Below are positions 17,138-26,137 of a DNA stretch of 64,000 bases, piece by piece. Below the pieces are notes generated by a model. The model saw only the letters and a program-made list of their open reading frames with translations, did not search any database and was not told where the DNA came from. Within the stretch, counting starts at the first letter, position 1. Each line of letters begins with the position of its first letter. The stretch covers positions 1 to 64,000 of the forward strand of contig JAKSCG010000025.1 in assembly GCA_022360715.1 (NCBI GenBank), written 5' to 3'. The translations under genes were made by a program, and so were the position numbers. The stretch is from Halanaerobiales bacterium. GTDB taxonomy: Bacteria > Bacillota > Halanaerobiia > Halanaerobiales > DTU029.

Positions 17138-17874
17138 TGAACTGTTATCAGGCCGACCTCCATATCCATACCGTTTTATCACCCTGTGCCCATCTTTTAA
17201 TGACTCCCGGCAATATCATCAAAAAAGCCCGGGAGCAGGGGCTGGATATTATCGCGATTACCGACCATAATTCCGGTCAGAATGTTCGGGTTACCCTGGA
17301 ATTGGCCAGCAATACACCACTCCATGTTTTCCCCGGGATGGAGGTTGAAAGCGCTGAGGAAGTCCACCTCCTTTGCCTTTTTGACCGGCTTGATGATCTC
17401 CTGGAGTGGCAGGAGATCGTATTTGCTGCCCTGCCCGACCAGCCCAATGATGAAGAATACTTTGGCGAGCAGCTAATCACCGATCTCGATGATCAATATG
17501 TGGCCCGGGAAGAACGCTTGTTGGCTACTGCAACCAAATTGACCGTCAAAAAAATTGTGAAAATGATCGCAAAGATCGGCGGTCTGGTCATACCGGCCCA
17601 CATTGACCGTCCCTATAACAGTATTCTGGCTAATCTGGGGATTATTCCGGAAGACTTAGAGCTGACTTTCCTGGAATTATCAGCCCGGCAGCGGGTCAGT
17701 CAATTTTTGACGATGCACCCTTATTTAAAAAAATATGCCTTTATCCAGAACTCCGATAGCCATTTCCTGACTGATATTAAACCAATGACTAAACTATGTC
17801 TGGAGGAGATCAATTTGACCGAGCTTAGAATGGCTGCGGCCAACCGGGCCGGTCGAAAAATTATGATTCAATGA
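17137..17874 (+). CDS. PHP-domain metal-dependent phosphoesterase
   Basis: This TrpH-like PHP protein of 245 residues has metal-binding motifs in order: DLHIHTVLSPCAH, ITDHNSG, a Glu in GMEVESAEEVHLL, PAHIDRPYNS, and SDSH near the C-terminus. Relatives hydrolyse phosphodiesters or small phosphates (for example 3',5'-bisphosphates). In this operon it may act on a signal nucleotide or on a phosphorylated partner of the RsbW-like kinase; neither is shown. The start overlaps the DRTGG stop (TAATG). Confidence 0.88.
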   Translation: MNCYQADLHIHTVLSPCAHLLMTPGNIIKKAREQGLDIIAITDHNSGQNVRVTLELASNTPLHVFPGMEVESAEEVHLLCLFDRLDDLLEWQEIVFAALPDQPNDEEYFGEQLITDLDDQYVAREERLLATATKLTVKKIVKMIAKIGGLVIPAHIDRPYNSILANLGIIPEDLELTFLELSARQRVSQFLTMHPYLKKYAFIQNSDSHFLTDIKPMTKLCLEEINLTELRMAAANRAGRKIMIQ

Positions 17875-17896
17875 AATAATTCCCTTGTTTTATATA

Positions 17897-17925
17897 TTGA
17901 CAATTGTCAGGCAGCGTCATATAAT
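17897..17925 (+). promoter_or_regulatory. Promoter of the hyd operon with overlapping palindromes
   Basis: TTGACA (17897-17902), a 17-base spacer and TATAAT (17920-17925) are a perfect consensus. The 12-bp palindrome TGACAATTGTCA covers the -35, and GGCAGC / GCTGCC (17910-17915 and 17929-17934) flanks the -10, so repressors could bind here. Confidence 0.85.
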
Positions 17926-17982
17926 AAAGCTGCCAGGAAAAATGTGAAAAAAATAACTAGTAATTGCTGTAAAATTGAGGGA

Positions 17983-18000
17983 TTGAATAACATTTAACAA
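17983..18000 (+). promoter_or_regulatory. Candidate Rex-type operator
   Basis: TTGAATAACATTTAACAA matches the clostridial Rex pattern TTGTTAA-N4-TTAACAA fully in the right half and at 4 of 7 bases in the left. It lies about 50 bases after the main start point and over the -35 of a weaker second promoter (TATAAT at 18008-18013). NADH-responsive control of a bifurcating hydrogenase would fit. Confidence 0.45.
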
Positions 18001-18044
18001 CAATAGATATAATAGTCCAAAAAACTATAAGGGGGTATTAAGCA

Positions 18045-18539
18045 ATGGCATGTAATTGCGGTAAGGAGCAAACAAATCTGGAAAAGTATCTGGCTCCTTT
18101 AAAAGGGATCATGAAAAAATATAAAAAGGAAGAAAAATACCTGATTCCAATCCTGCAAGAAAGTCAAGACCAATACGGGTATTTGCCGGAAGAAGTCTTA
18201 AAGGAGATTGCTTCTTCGCTGGACTTATCGCTCAGTCAGGTCTATGGGGTAGTTACCTTTTATACTCAGTTCCATATGGAACCCCGTGGAAAGAATATTA
18301 TCAGGGTCTGTATGGGGACAGCCTGTCATGTTCGGGGTGGGACTAATGTTTTACAGGTGATTCAGGACGAACTGGGGATTGAAAGCGGGGAGACTTCTCC
18401 CGATCTCAAATTTACGCTGGAAACAGTGGCCTGTATTGGAGCCTGTGGATTGGCTCCGGTAATTATGATTAATGATGATACCCACGGCCGCTTGACTCCG
18501 GAAAAAATACCGGCTGTTCTCGGCCAGTATCTTGAATAA
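18045..18539 (+). CDS. hydC: Bifurcating [FeFe] hydrogenase gamma subunit, NuoE-like
   Basis: This 164-residue thioredoxin-like [2Fe-2S] subunit has the cluster motif split as CMGTACHVRGG and CIGACGLAP. It belongs to trimeric NAD-linked hydrogenases (HydABC/HndABCD) that couple ferredoxin and NADH oxidation to hydrogen formation. It is the first gene after the main promoter. GGGGG lies before ATG 18045. The next genes complete the complex. Confidence 0.93.
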   Translation: MACNCGKEQTNLEKYLAPLKGIMKKYKKEEKYLIPILQESQDQYGYLPEEVLKEIASSLDLSLSQVYGVVTFYTQFHMEPRGKNIIRVCMGTACHVRGGTNVLQVIQDELGIESGETSPDLKFTLETVACIGACGLAPVIMINDDTHGRLTPEKIPAVLGQYLE

Positions 18540-18566
18540 TCTGTAGGCGTAGGGAGAAAATCCAAG

Positions 18567-19109
18567 ATGAGAGAACTTTCACTGCATATCCTTGATATTA
18601 TTCAGAATTCAATTGCGGCTGAAGCCAGTCTGGTCGAGGTCGTGATTGAAGAGGATTTGAAAAAAAATCTTTTTTCGATCCAGGTCAAGGATAATGGTCA
18701 GGGGATGGCGGCAGACCAATTAAAAACAATAACTGATCCATTTGTGACCACCCGTCAGACCAGGGAAGTAGGCTTAGGAATCCCTTTACTACAGAAAGCG
18801 GCGGAGCAGTGTGCCGGGGAATTAAAAATCAATTCTATTCCGGGGGAGGGAACGGTTTTAACGGTCTATTTTCAATATGATCATATTGATCGGGCACCGC
18901 TGGGCCGGTTGGTTGAAACAATAATTGGCCTGATTGCGGTAAATCCGGCGATCGATTTTATTTATAGTTATCTTTACAATGGTCGGGTGTTTAAATTAGA
19001 CACCCGAGAAATTAAACAGGAACTGGGTCAACTGGCAATAAACCAGACTGAAATTTTAAACTGGCTTAGAGATTATCTGAAAGAGGGTTTAAAAGACTTG
19101 CGGAGGTGA
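18567..19109 (+). CDS. HATPase-domain protein in the hydrogenase operon
   Basis: This 180-residue GHKL ATP-binding protein has N box LHILDIIQNSIAA, G1 box VKDNGQGM, and G2 region VGLGIPLLQKAAEQ. There is no phospho-accepting His domain or sensor part, so it is not a complete histidine kinase. The C-terminal third is a separate helical segment. Genes of this type sit between nuoE and nuoF in many hydrogenase operons. Its role is unknown; maturation or signalling are the usual guesses. Confidence 0.82.
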   Translation: MRELSLHILDIIQNSIAAEASLVEVVIEEDLKKNLFSIQVKDNGQGMAADQLKTITDPFVTTRQTREVGLGIPLLQKAAEQCAGELKINSIPGEGTVLTVYFQYDHIDRAPLGRLVETIIGLIAVNPAIDFIYSYLYNGRVFKLDTREIKQELGQLAINQTEILNWLRDYLKEGLKDLRR

Positions 19110-19116
19110 AAGATCA

Positions 19117-19482
19117 ATGAAATCACTGGAAGAATTAAAGGAACTGCGGGAAAAGCTGCAAAAGGATATTGCGATGAGAGACGACAGTGAAAAACCCAAA
19201 ATAATTATCGGGATGGGTACTTGTGGAATTGCTGCCGGCGCCCGCAATATTTTACAGGCTGTACTGGAAGAGATAGATAAAAGGAATTTGGATATTGTCG
19301 TAACCCAGACCGGATGTATTGGGATGTGTGAAAAAGAACCACTACTGGACGTCCAACTCCCCGGGAAAAAGCGGGTTACTTATGGTAACCTGGAAGTTAA
19401 TGATGTAAAACGGATTATCGTAGAATATGTGATTAACGGTAAGATCGTAGAAGATTTAGCGATTGCACATTTTGAGGAGTAA
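19117..19482 (+). CDS. [2Fe-2S] thioredoxin-like ferredoxin (HndB-like)
   Basis: This 121-residue protein has four spaced cysteines (GMGTCGIAAG and TGCIGMCEKEP) typical of thioredoxin-like [2Fe-2S] proteins. It matches the small HndB-type subunit found beside NuoF-like hydrogenase subunits. It starts 7 bases after the previous gene, with GGAGGTG as ribosome site. A possible extra electron-entry subunit. Confidence 0.85.
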   Translation: MKSLEELKELREKLQKDIAMRDDSEKPKIIIGMGTCGIAAGARNILQAVLEEIDKRNLDIVVTQTGCIGMCEKEPLLDVQLPGKKRVTYGNLEVNDVKRIIVEYVINGKIVEDLAIAHFEE

Positions 19483-19501
19483 TTGAAAGGGGGTAGCTTA
19501 G

Positions 19502-21304
19502 ATGGATCATTCAATCTATCGTTCACATGTTTTAATCTGTACAGGAACTGGTTGTGTTTCATCAGGTGCGAAAAACATTAAGGTTAAACTGGAGGATGAA
19601 CTGGCCAGATTTAGCTTGAATAAAGAGATCAAGATTATTGAGACGGGTTGTCATGGTTTTTGTGAAAAAGGCCCGATCATGATCGTCTATCCGGAAGGGG
19701 TTTTCTACTGTCAACTGGAAGAAGAAGATGTAGTCACGATTGTGGAAGAACACCTCTTAAAGGGTAGGATTGTTGATGGTTTATTATATAAAGAACCACT
19801 GACTGAAGAAAGTATTCCGGCTTATCAGGATATAGATTTTTATAAAAAACAGGAGAGAATTGTTCTGGAAAACTGTGGAAAAGTCAATCCGGAGAGTATT
19901 GGCGAATATATTGGCCTGGGGGGTTATGAGGCCGCAGGAAAGGCCTTAACCACAATGACCCCGCTCGAAGTAATTGAAACAGTCAAGCAATCCGGGCTGC
20001 GAGGGCGGGGAGGAGGAGGCTTCCTTACCGGCTTAAAATGGCAGTTTACCCACACTGCTAAAGGTGATAAAAAATACGTGATCTGTAATGCCGATGAAGG
20101 TGACCCCGGAGCATTTATGGACCGCAGTATCCTGGAGGGAGACCCCCACCGGGTAATTGAAGGAATGATCATAGCCGCCTATGCGATCGGGGCGGATGAA
20201 GGTTATGTTTATGTTCGAGCCGAGTATCCCCTGGCGATCAGCCGGCTGGAAAAGGCGATTGAAGATGCTGAAGAGTTGGAGCTGTTGGGTCAAGACCTGT
20301 TTGGTAGTGGCTTTAACTTCAAGCTAAACATTAAAAAAGGGGCGGGGGCCTTTGTCTGTGGTGAAGAAACAGCTTTGATGGCTTCGATTGAAGGTAAGAG
20401 GGGTATGCCCAGACCTCGTCCCCCCTATCCGTCGGTCAAAGGCCTCTGGGGTAAACCGACTAATATTAATAATGTCGAAACTTACGCTAATGTCCCTTTT
20501 GTGATTAAAGAGGGAGCAGCGGCCTTTGCGGCAATCGGGACTGCGGACAGTAAAGGGACCAAGGTCTTTGCCCTGACCGGTAAGATCAATAATACAGGTC
20601 TGGTCGAAGTGCCGATGGGGATTACCCTGCGGGAGATTATCTTTGATATCGGCGGCGGACTGACTGATGGTAAAGAGTTTAAAGCGGTTCAGATCGGCGG
20701 CCCGTCTGGTGGCTGTATTACCGAAGAAAATCTGGACCTACCGATCGACTATGATTCCTTGAAAAGCATTGGGGCGATGATGGGCTCCGGCGGGATGGTG
20801 GTGATGGATGAGAAGACCTGTATGGTCGATGTGGCCAGGTTTTTCCTCAATTTCACCCAGAACGAATCCTGTGGCAAATGTACTCCCTGTCGGGAAGGGA
20901 CCAAACGGATGCTGGAGATCCTCAACCGGATCTGTGAAGGTGAAGCCCGGGAGGGAGACCTGGAACTACTGGAAGCACTTGCCCATCATATCAAGGACAC
21001 GGCTTTATGTGGCCTCGGTCAAACCGCCCCCAATCCGGTATTAAGTACGCTCGAATACTTCCGCGAAGAATACGAAGCCCATATTAATGAGCAAAAGTGT
21101 CCGGCCGGAGTATGTAACGCCCTGGCCAGTTCCTACCAGATCGATCAGGCGGTCTGTGTTGGCTGTGGTATGTGTGTCAAGGTTTGTCCGGTTGATGCGA
21201 TCAGCGGGAAACCCAAAGAAAGCTACGATATTGATGCTGAGCTGTGTATTTCCTGTGGGGCCTGTGCTGATAAGTGTCCGGTCGATGCTATTTCCCAGGG
21301 TTAA
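19502..21304 (+). CDS. hydB: Bifurcating [FeFe] hydrogenase beta subunit, NuoF-like
   Basis: This is the flavin- and NAD(H)-binding subunit, 600 residues. Domains in order: a thioredoxin-like [2Fe-2S] domain (1-95, CTGTGCVSSGAKN and TGCHGFCEKGP), the NuoF core with GLRGRGGGGFLTGLKW and the NADH/FMN loop CNADEGDPGAF, an SLBB domain, a [4Fe-4S] site ESCGKCTPCREG, and a C-terminal pair of [4Fe-4S] motifs (CVGCGMCVKVCP, CISCGACADKCP). The added N- and C-terminal Fe-S domains are characteristic of bifurcating HydB rather than of complex I NuoF. Confidence 0.96.
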   Translation: MDHSIYRSHVLICTGTGCVSSGAKNIKVKLEDELARFSLNKEIKIIETGCHGFCEKGPIMIVYPEGVFYCQLEEEDVVTIVEEHLLKGRIVDGLLYKEPLTEESIPAYQDIDFYKKQERIVLENCGKVNPESIGEYIGLGGYEAAGKALTTMTPLEVIETVKQSGLRGRGGGGFLTGLKWQFTHTAKGDKKYVICNADEGDPGAFMDRSILEGDPHRVIEGMIIAAYAIGADEGYVYVRAEYPLAISRLEKAIEDAEELELLGQDLFGSGFNFKLNIKKGAGAFVCGEETALMASIEGKRGMPRPRPPYPSVKGLWGKPTNINNVETYANVPFVIKEGAAAFAAIGTADSKGTKVFALTGKINNTGLVEVPMGITLREIIFDIGGGLTDGKEFKAVQIGGPSGGCITEENLDLPIDYDSLKSIGAMMGSGGMVVMDEKTCMVDVARFFLNFTQNESCGKCTPCREGTKRMLEILNRICEGEAREGDLELLEALAHHIKDTALCGLGQTAPNPVLSTLEYFREEYEAHINEQKCPAGVCNALASSYQIDQAVCVGCGMCVKVCPVDAISGKPKESYDIDAELCISCGACADKCPVDAISQG

Positions 21305-21330
21305 CAAAGCTAAAATAAGGAGGTTTGATG

Positions 21331-23052
21331 ATGAGTAAAATCACTTTAACAATAGATGAACAGAAGATACAGGTAGAAGAAGGCATGACAGTCCTGGAAG
21401 CTGCTCGGGAAGTAGGTATTGAAATACCGACTTTATGTTATCACCCGGATTTAGCCCTACACGGTGCTTGTCGGGTCTGTGTGGTCGAAAATTTGGCCAA
21501 CAATGGTTTGATTGCCTCCTGTGTAGCTCCGGTTGAAGAAGGAATGGAAATAAGCACCCGTAGTTCCAGAGCCAGACGGGCCAGGAGCCGGAATGTAATC
21601 CTGTTACTGGCCAATCACCCCAATGACTGCCTGGGCTGTGACCGTAACGGCACCTGTGAATTGCAGAATATCGCTTATAGCCTGGGAATCCGTCATGAAA
21701 CAGTAGAAGAGTTGGCCGGAGAAAAGAGGGATCTCCCCCTCGATAACACCGGCCCTGCTCTTAAACGAGACCCGAATAAGTGTATTTTATGTGGCCGTTG
21801 TGTTCGGGTCTGTGAGGAGGTACAGGGGGTATCAGCCTTGCAGTTTAGCAAGCGGGGCTTTGATTCAATTGTTACTACCGCCTTTGACCTACCCCAGAGT
21901 GAGATTAATTGTGCTAACTGCGGCCAGTGTGCTACGGTCTGTCCGGTTGGTGCCATTACTGAAATCAGTGATATTGAGCAAGTCTGGACTGCTTTAGAAG
22001 ATGAAGAAAAACATGTGGTAGTCCAAACGGCACCGGCTATTCAGGCTACGATTGGAGAAGAATTTGGCCTGGAGCCGGGTACAATTGTTACCGGTAAACT
22101 GGTAGCTGCCTTGCGCAAACTGGGTTTTGACCGGGTTTTTTCAACCGAGTTTAGTGCTGACCTGACCATCATGGAGGAAGGTTATGAATTTCTGGATAAA
22201 ATCCAACAGGGGAAAAGACTGCCTCATATTACCTCCTGTTGTCCGGGCTGGGTTAAATTTGCTGAGCATAATTATGCTGATTTACTGGAACTGGTTTCAA
22301 CGGCTAAATCACCCCAGCAGATGTTTTCTACTTTAAGTAAAACCTACTATGCGGAAAAATCCAAGCTGGACCCGAAGAATATCTTTACCGTAGCGATTAT
22401 GCCCTGTACAGCCAAAAAGTTTGAAAAAGAGCGGGAGGAACTGAGAGACAGCGGTTATCAAGATACCGATGCTGTTTTAACAACACGGGAACTGGCCAGA
22501 ATGATCAAGGAAATCGGTCTCAATTTTAATGATTTAGCGGATGAAGAATTTGATGAACTAATGGGGAAATCATCCGGGGCCGCTACGATCTTCGGTACCA
22601 CCGGCGGGGTTACTGAAGCAGCTTTACGAACCGTGAAGGAAAAACTGACCGGTGAACCATTAGAAAGGCTCAACCTCGGACTCCGGGGGATTAAAGAAAC
22701 AGTGATCGAGATCGGTGACTTGACGATCAATGTAGCGGTAGCCAGTGGACTGGCTAATGCCGCTAAATTACTGGAAGAAGTCAGAGCAGGTAAATCTAAA
22801 TATCACTTTATTGAGGTAATGGCCTGTCCGCACGGTTGTGTGGGCGGGGGCGGTCAACCTTTACCGGTTGATAATGAAAAGAAAGATATGCGGGCCGAGG
22901 GACTGGGTAGTATTGATCAGCGGAAATATGTCCGAAAATCACATGAAAATCCGATGATTGAGAAACTATACAAAGAATACCTGGGTGACCCTCTTGGTGG
23001 GAAGTCCCACCACCTGTTGCATACCAGTTATCAAAAACGGGATAAGAATTAA
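21331..23052 (+). CDS. hydA: Bifurcating [FeFe] hydrogenase alpha (catalytic) subunit
   Basis: HydA makes or consumes hydrogen at the H-cluster. It begins with a plant-type [2Fe-2S] domain (CYHPDLALHGACRVC), a His-Cys [4Fe-4S] motif (HPNDCLGCDRNGTCELQ), and two [4Fe-4S] motifs (CILCGRCVRVCEEV, CANCGQCATVCP). The H-cluster ligands are C303 (TSCCPGW), C359 (MPCTAKK), C499 and C503 (MACPHGCVGGGGQP). AAGGAGG precedes ATG 21331 by 7 bases; two further in-frame starts lie 3 and 6 bases upstream. No maturation genes (hydE, hydF, hydG) are in the window. Confidence 0.97.
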   Translation: MSKITLTIDEQKIQVEEGMTVLEAAREVGIEIPTLCYHPDLALHGACRVCVVENLANNGLIASCVAPVEEGMEISTRSSRARRARSRNVILLLANHPNDCLGCDRNGTCELQNIAYSLGIRHETVEELAGEKRDLPLDNTGPALKRDPNKCILCGRCVRVCEEVQGVSALQFSKRGFDSIVTTAFDLPQSEINCANCGQCATVCPVGAITEISDIEQVWTALEDEEKHVVVQTAPAIQATIGEEFGLEPGTIVTGKLVAALRKLGFDRVFSTEFSADLTIMEEGYEFLDKIQQGKRLPHITSCCPGWVKFAEHNYADLLELVSTAKSPQQMFSTLSKTYYAEKSKLDPKNIFTVAIMPCTAKKFEKEREELRDSGYQDTDAVLTTRELARMIKEIGLNFNDLADEEFDELMGKSSGAATIFGTTGGVTEAALRTVKEKLTGEPLERLNLGLRGIKETVIEIGDLTINVAVASGLANAAKLLEEVRAGKSKYHFIEVMACPHGCVGGGGQPLPVDNEKKDMRAEGLGSIDQRKYVRKSHENPMIEKLYKEYLGDPLGGKSHHLLHTSYQKRDKN

Positions 23053-23075
23053 CACTGGAGAAAAGTCTAAAACAC

Positions 23076-23107
23076 CCCCCTCTGACCCGAAGGCAGAGGG
23101 GGCTTTT
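23076..23107 (+). terminator. Terminator of the hydrogenase operon
   Basis: CCCCCTCTG / CAGAGGGGG stem followed by CTTTT. Confidence 0.85.
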
Positions 23108-23132
23108 CAACTTTTCCGGCCCGGGGAAGCAA

Positions 23133-23161
23133 TTGACAGCAAGGGTGATTTATGGTAAAAT
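23133..23161 (+). promoter_or_regulatory. Promoter of the gluconate-type operon
   Basis: TTGACA (23133-23138), a 17-base spacer and TAAAAT (23156-23161). Confidence 0.8.
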
Positions 23162-23245
23162 CTAACTAAGGTATATTTTTTTGAATAGTTGTGATATATC
23201 ACATATCAGAATTTTGAATAATCGCAAGTTTAAGGGGGAACTAAA

Positions 23246-24649
23246 ATCAGCCTAAATGAGATCGGGGTAGTTGGGCTAGCGGTGATGGGACAGAATCTGG
23301 TCTTGAATCTGGTCGCGAAAGGATACGGGGTATCAGTCTATAATATTGAAGACTTAATTACTAAAAAATTTATTAAGGAGCGAGCTACCGGGAAAAAGGT
23401 TAAAGATACCTATAGTTATCAAGAACTGGTGGCTTCATTAAGTCAGCCCAGAAAGGTGCTTTTACTGGTCAAAGCCGGAGAAGCGGTCGATCTGGTAATT
23501 GGGTCATTATTACCTTATTTAGAGGAAGGCGATATCATTATTGATGGGGGTAATTCCCATTATGCCGATACTGACCGCCGATATAAAGAATTAAAAAAAA
23601 GGGGCATCCAGTTTTTGGGTACAGGGGTAAGCGGCGGAGAATTTGGGGCACTACATGGCCCGGCAATTATGCCTGGTGGTGACCGAAATACTTATCATCG
23701 GGTGGAAGAGATTTTAAGAGCAATTGCTGCCCGGACGGCCGAGGGACCGTGTGTGGCCTATCTTGGGACGGGTTCAGCCGGACATTTTGTTAAAATGGTT
23801 CATAATGGAATTGAGTATGCGGTGATGCAGCTTATCTCCGAAGTATATGACCTGATCAGAAAGGCTTTAAGAATAAGTCCGGACCGGATCAGTGTAATCT
23901 TTAAAAATTGGAACCAGCTGCAACAATCGTATTTGCTGGAGATAACCCACCATATTCTGGCCCAAAAGGATGAAGAAACTGGTCAAGCATTGATTGACCT
24001 GATCTTGGACCGTGCTCAACAAAAAGGTACCGGTAAGTGGAGCGCTCAAGAGGCATTAGAACTGGGAGTCCCCCTACCGACGATCACTGCTGCCGTAACT
24101 GCCCGGAATTTATCGGCTTTAAAGCAAGAACGCCTGGTAGTAAACAGTATTTGGGGCGGATTGAGGGAGAAAGTCCTAAAAGAGCAGGAGGTTTTAGGGT
24201 TATTGGAAGACGCTCTTTATCTGTCAATATTAATTGCTTATGCCGAAGGAATGAGTCTGCTGCGGACCGCTTCAGAAAGATATAATTATCGGTTACCTTT
24301 AGAACAAATAGCCTTAATCTGGCAAGGTGGTTGTATCATCAGAGCCGCTTTCCTGCAACCAATTTATCAGGCTTATTTTACCGAACCGGACTTAACTAAT
24401 TTAATCTTAGCAGCCGGTTTTAAAAAAGACTTCCGGGATAAATCACCCCGGCTTCGAAAAGTGGTCATGCTGGCGAAGGAAATCGGTCTTTTTATTCCTG
24501 CACTCTCAGCAGCCCTTGATTATTATGACGGATTGCGCTCGGCTGAGCTGCCGGCAAATCTAATCCAGGCCCAGCGGGACTACTTTGGTGCCCATACCTA
24601 TCAACGCAAAGATAAAAAAGGATCTTATCATACGGATTGGCCGAGGTGA
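23246..24649 (+). CDS. gnd: 6-phosphogluconate dehydrogenase (decarboxylating), probable ATC start
   Basis: The enzyme oxidises 6-phosphogluconate to ribulose 5-phosphate and CO2. Family motifs include the dinucleotide loop GLAVMGQN, GVSGGEFGALHGPAIMPGG, HFVKMVHNGIEYAVMQ and QKGTGKW. The usual N-terminus (SLNEIGVVGLAVMG) lies upstream of the first GTG (23282); that GTG would delete part of the Rossmann loop. Between an in-frame stop (TAA 23231) and that GTG there is no ATG, GTG, TTG or CTG. AGGGGG (23233-23238) sits 7 bases before ATC 23246, which would give (M)SLNEIG. I therefore place the start there. A base error turning ATG into ATC is the alternative. Confidence 0.88.
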   Translation: MSLNEIGVVGLAVMGQNLVLNLVAKGYGVSVYNIEDLITKKFIKERATGKKVKDTYSYQELVASLSQPRKVLLLVKAGEAVDLVIGSLLPYLEEGDIIIDGGNSHYADTDRRYKELKKRGIQFLGTGVSGGEFGALHGPAIMPGGDRNTYHRVEEILRAIAARTAEGPCVAYLGTGSAGHFVKMVHNGIEYAVMQLISEVYDLIRKALRISPDRISVIFKNWNQLQQSYLLEITHHILAQKDEETGQALIDLILDRAQQKGTGKWSAQEALELGVPLPTITAAVTARNLSALKQERLVVNSIWGGLREKVLKEQEVLGLLEDALYLSILIAYAEGMSLLRTASERYNYRLPLEQIALIWQGGCIIRAAFLQPIYQAYFTEPDLTNLILAAGFKKDFRDKSPRLRKVVMLAKEIGLFIPALSAALDYYDGLRSAELPANLIQAQRDYFGAHTYQRKDKKGSYHTDWPR

Positions 24650-24653
24650 TTTG

Positions 24654-26099
24654 ATGAGGGCATATGGAGGTTTGGATATTGGAACAGATGGGGTTAGATT
24701 GGTAGTCGTTGATCAAGCTCTGGAATTACTATTTGCGGAAGGTTTATCCTATCAGACAAATTCTCCCCGGCCAGGGTGGGCTGAACAAAACCCCGCCGAG
24801 ATCTATAGCGCCTGTATCAACTTACTGCGAAAAATGGTCGAACGGTTTCCTGCTCATCAGCTCTATCTTACTTTTAGCTCGGTTATGCACAGTTTGCTCG
24901 GAGTAGATCAAGCCGGCCAAGAGTTAACCCCATTAATCATCTGGGCCGATACGCGTTCGCGGGGTAAAAGGGATGATCTGGAAAAAAAGTATGGCAAAGA
25001 GCTATTTTATCAACATACGGCCTGTCCGTTACATTCAGCCTATTGGCCGGCCCGGCTAATCTGGTTGAAAGAATATTTTCAGCAAGATTTTTTCCGTTAT
25101 ATTTCAATTAAAGAGTACCTTATTTTTAAATTGACCGGTCAGTGGATGACCGATTATTCGCTTGCTTCTTCTTCCGGAATATTTAATCTGGAGCAAGTTG
25201 AATATGACCGGGAGATCCTCCGGATCGCCGGGGTTGATCCGGAACAGCTTTCTCCGGTTTTTTCTCCGACCGAGTCTTTTTCTTTCCAAATTAATGGTAA
25301 ATTAATAACCGGATTGATCGGGGCGGCTGACGGTGTTCTTGCTAACCTGGGAGTTGGGGCGGTTGCCAGTAATCAATCGGTCTTAACGGTTGGTTCAAGT
25401 TCAGCGGTACGGTTTATTTCGGAAAGACCGGTCTTGGATGCTGAGAACAGGGTCTGGTGTTACATGCTCGAGCAAGATTTTTATGTAATTGGCGAAGCAA
25501 CCAATGGTGCCGGGGTTCTGTTGAAGTGGCTGGCCGATATCTTTGGTTACCAGAGGGTTAGTGAACTGCTTGCTGACAATCTCCGGGCCATCCCTTATCA
25601 AGAGAACGGCCTTATTTGTATTCCGACCATGATTGCCGAAAGAGGACCGAATTATAATGAGGATTTAAAGGGACTTTTTTATGGACTCTCACTTAATCAC
25701 TCCCGTCAGGATATTGTGACTGCCGTTTATGAGAGTATCGCCTTTTTTTTAAAAATGGTCTATGATGATGTAAAAAGGGTTAATGGTCAGGAGCCAGGTT
25801 CAATTACAATGACCGGGCGGTTGGGCCTTTCCGAAAAATTTATGGAATTTACTGAGTATTTGATTGGTCAGGTCAGTTATATACCAGGTTATCAGCAAAA
25901 TACGGCAGTTGGTGCGGCAATGCTCGGGGTCAAAATGGTTGAGGGTTTAACCTATCAAGCCATGCTTAAAAACCTGCCATCCCGTCAAACCGGGGATTTT
26001 GTCCTCAACCAATCCTTTCAGGAACAACTTGCGAACAAGTATCGTCGCTTTAAGCGAGTCTATCACCGAATTTCGCTCGACAGTCATTTCTATCGATAA
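24654..26099 (+). CDS. gntK: FGGY carbohydrate kinase, probable gluconokinase
   Basis: This is a sugar kinase of the FGGY fold, 481 residues from ATG 24654. It opens with GGLDIGTDGVRLVVVD (phosphate loop), has WADTRS near 100, and TVGSSSAVR and TGRLGLSEKF in the ATP-binding half. GAGGTGA overlaps the gnd stop and precedes this ATG. The direct link to gnd makes gluconate the best substrate guess, since its product 6-phosphogluconate feeds Gnd. Xylulose or another sugar cannot be excluded by sequence. Confidence 0.85.
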   Translation: MRAYGGLDIGTDGVRLVVVDQALELLFAEGLSYQTNSPRPGWAEQNPAEIYSACINLLRKMVERFPAHQLYLTFSSVMHSLLGVDQAGQELTPLIIWADTRSRGKRDDLEKKYGKELFYQHTACPLHSAYWPARLIWLKEYFQQDFFRYISIKEYLIFKLTGQWMTDYSLASSSGIFNLEQVEYDREILRIAGVDPEQLSPVFSPTESFSFQINGKLITGLIGAADGVLANLGVGAVASNQSVLTVGSSSAVRFISERPVLDAENRVWCYMLEQDFYVIGEATNGAGVLLKWLADIFGYQRVSELLADNLRAIPYQENGLICIPTMIAERGPNYNEDLKGLFYGLSLNHSRQDIVTAVYESIAFFLKMVYDDVKRVNGQEPGSITMTGRLGLSEKFMEFTEYLIGQVSYIPGYQQNTAVGAAMLGVKMVEGLTYQAMLKNLPSRQTGDFVLNQSFQEQLANKYRRFKRVYHRISLDSHFYR

Positions 26100-26137
26100 G
26101 AGCTTTGATTTAGCAAAAAATGTAAGGGTGAATCAAG

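Noticed and set aside
23282-24649. GTG 23282 as the start of gnd
   Set aside because: It would remove the first part of the dinucleotide-binding loop and has no ribosome site at the right distance.
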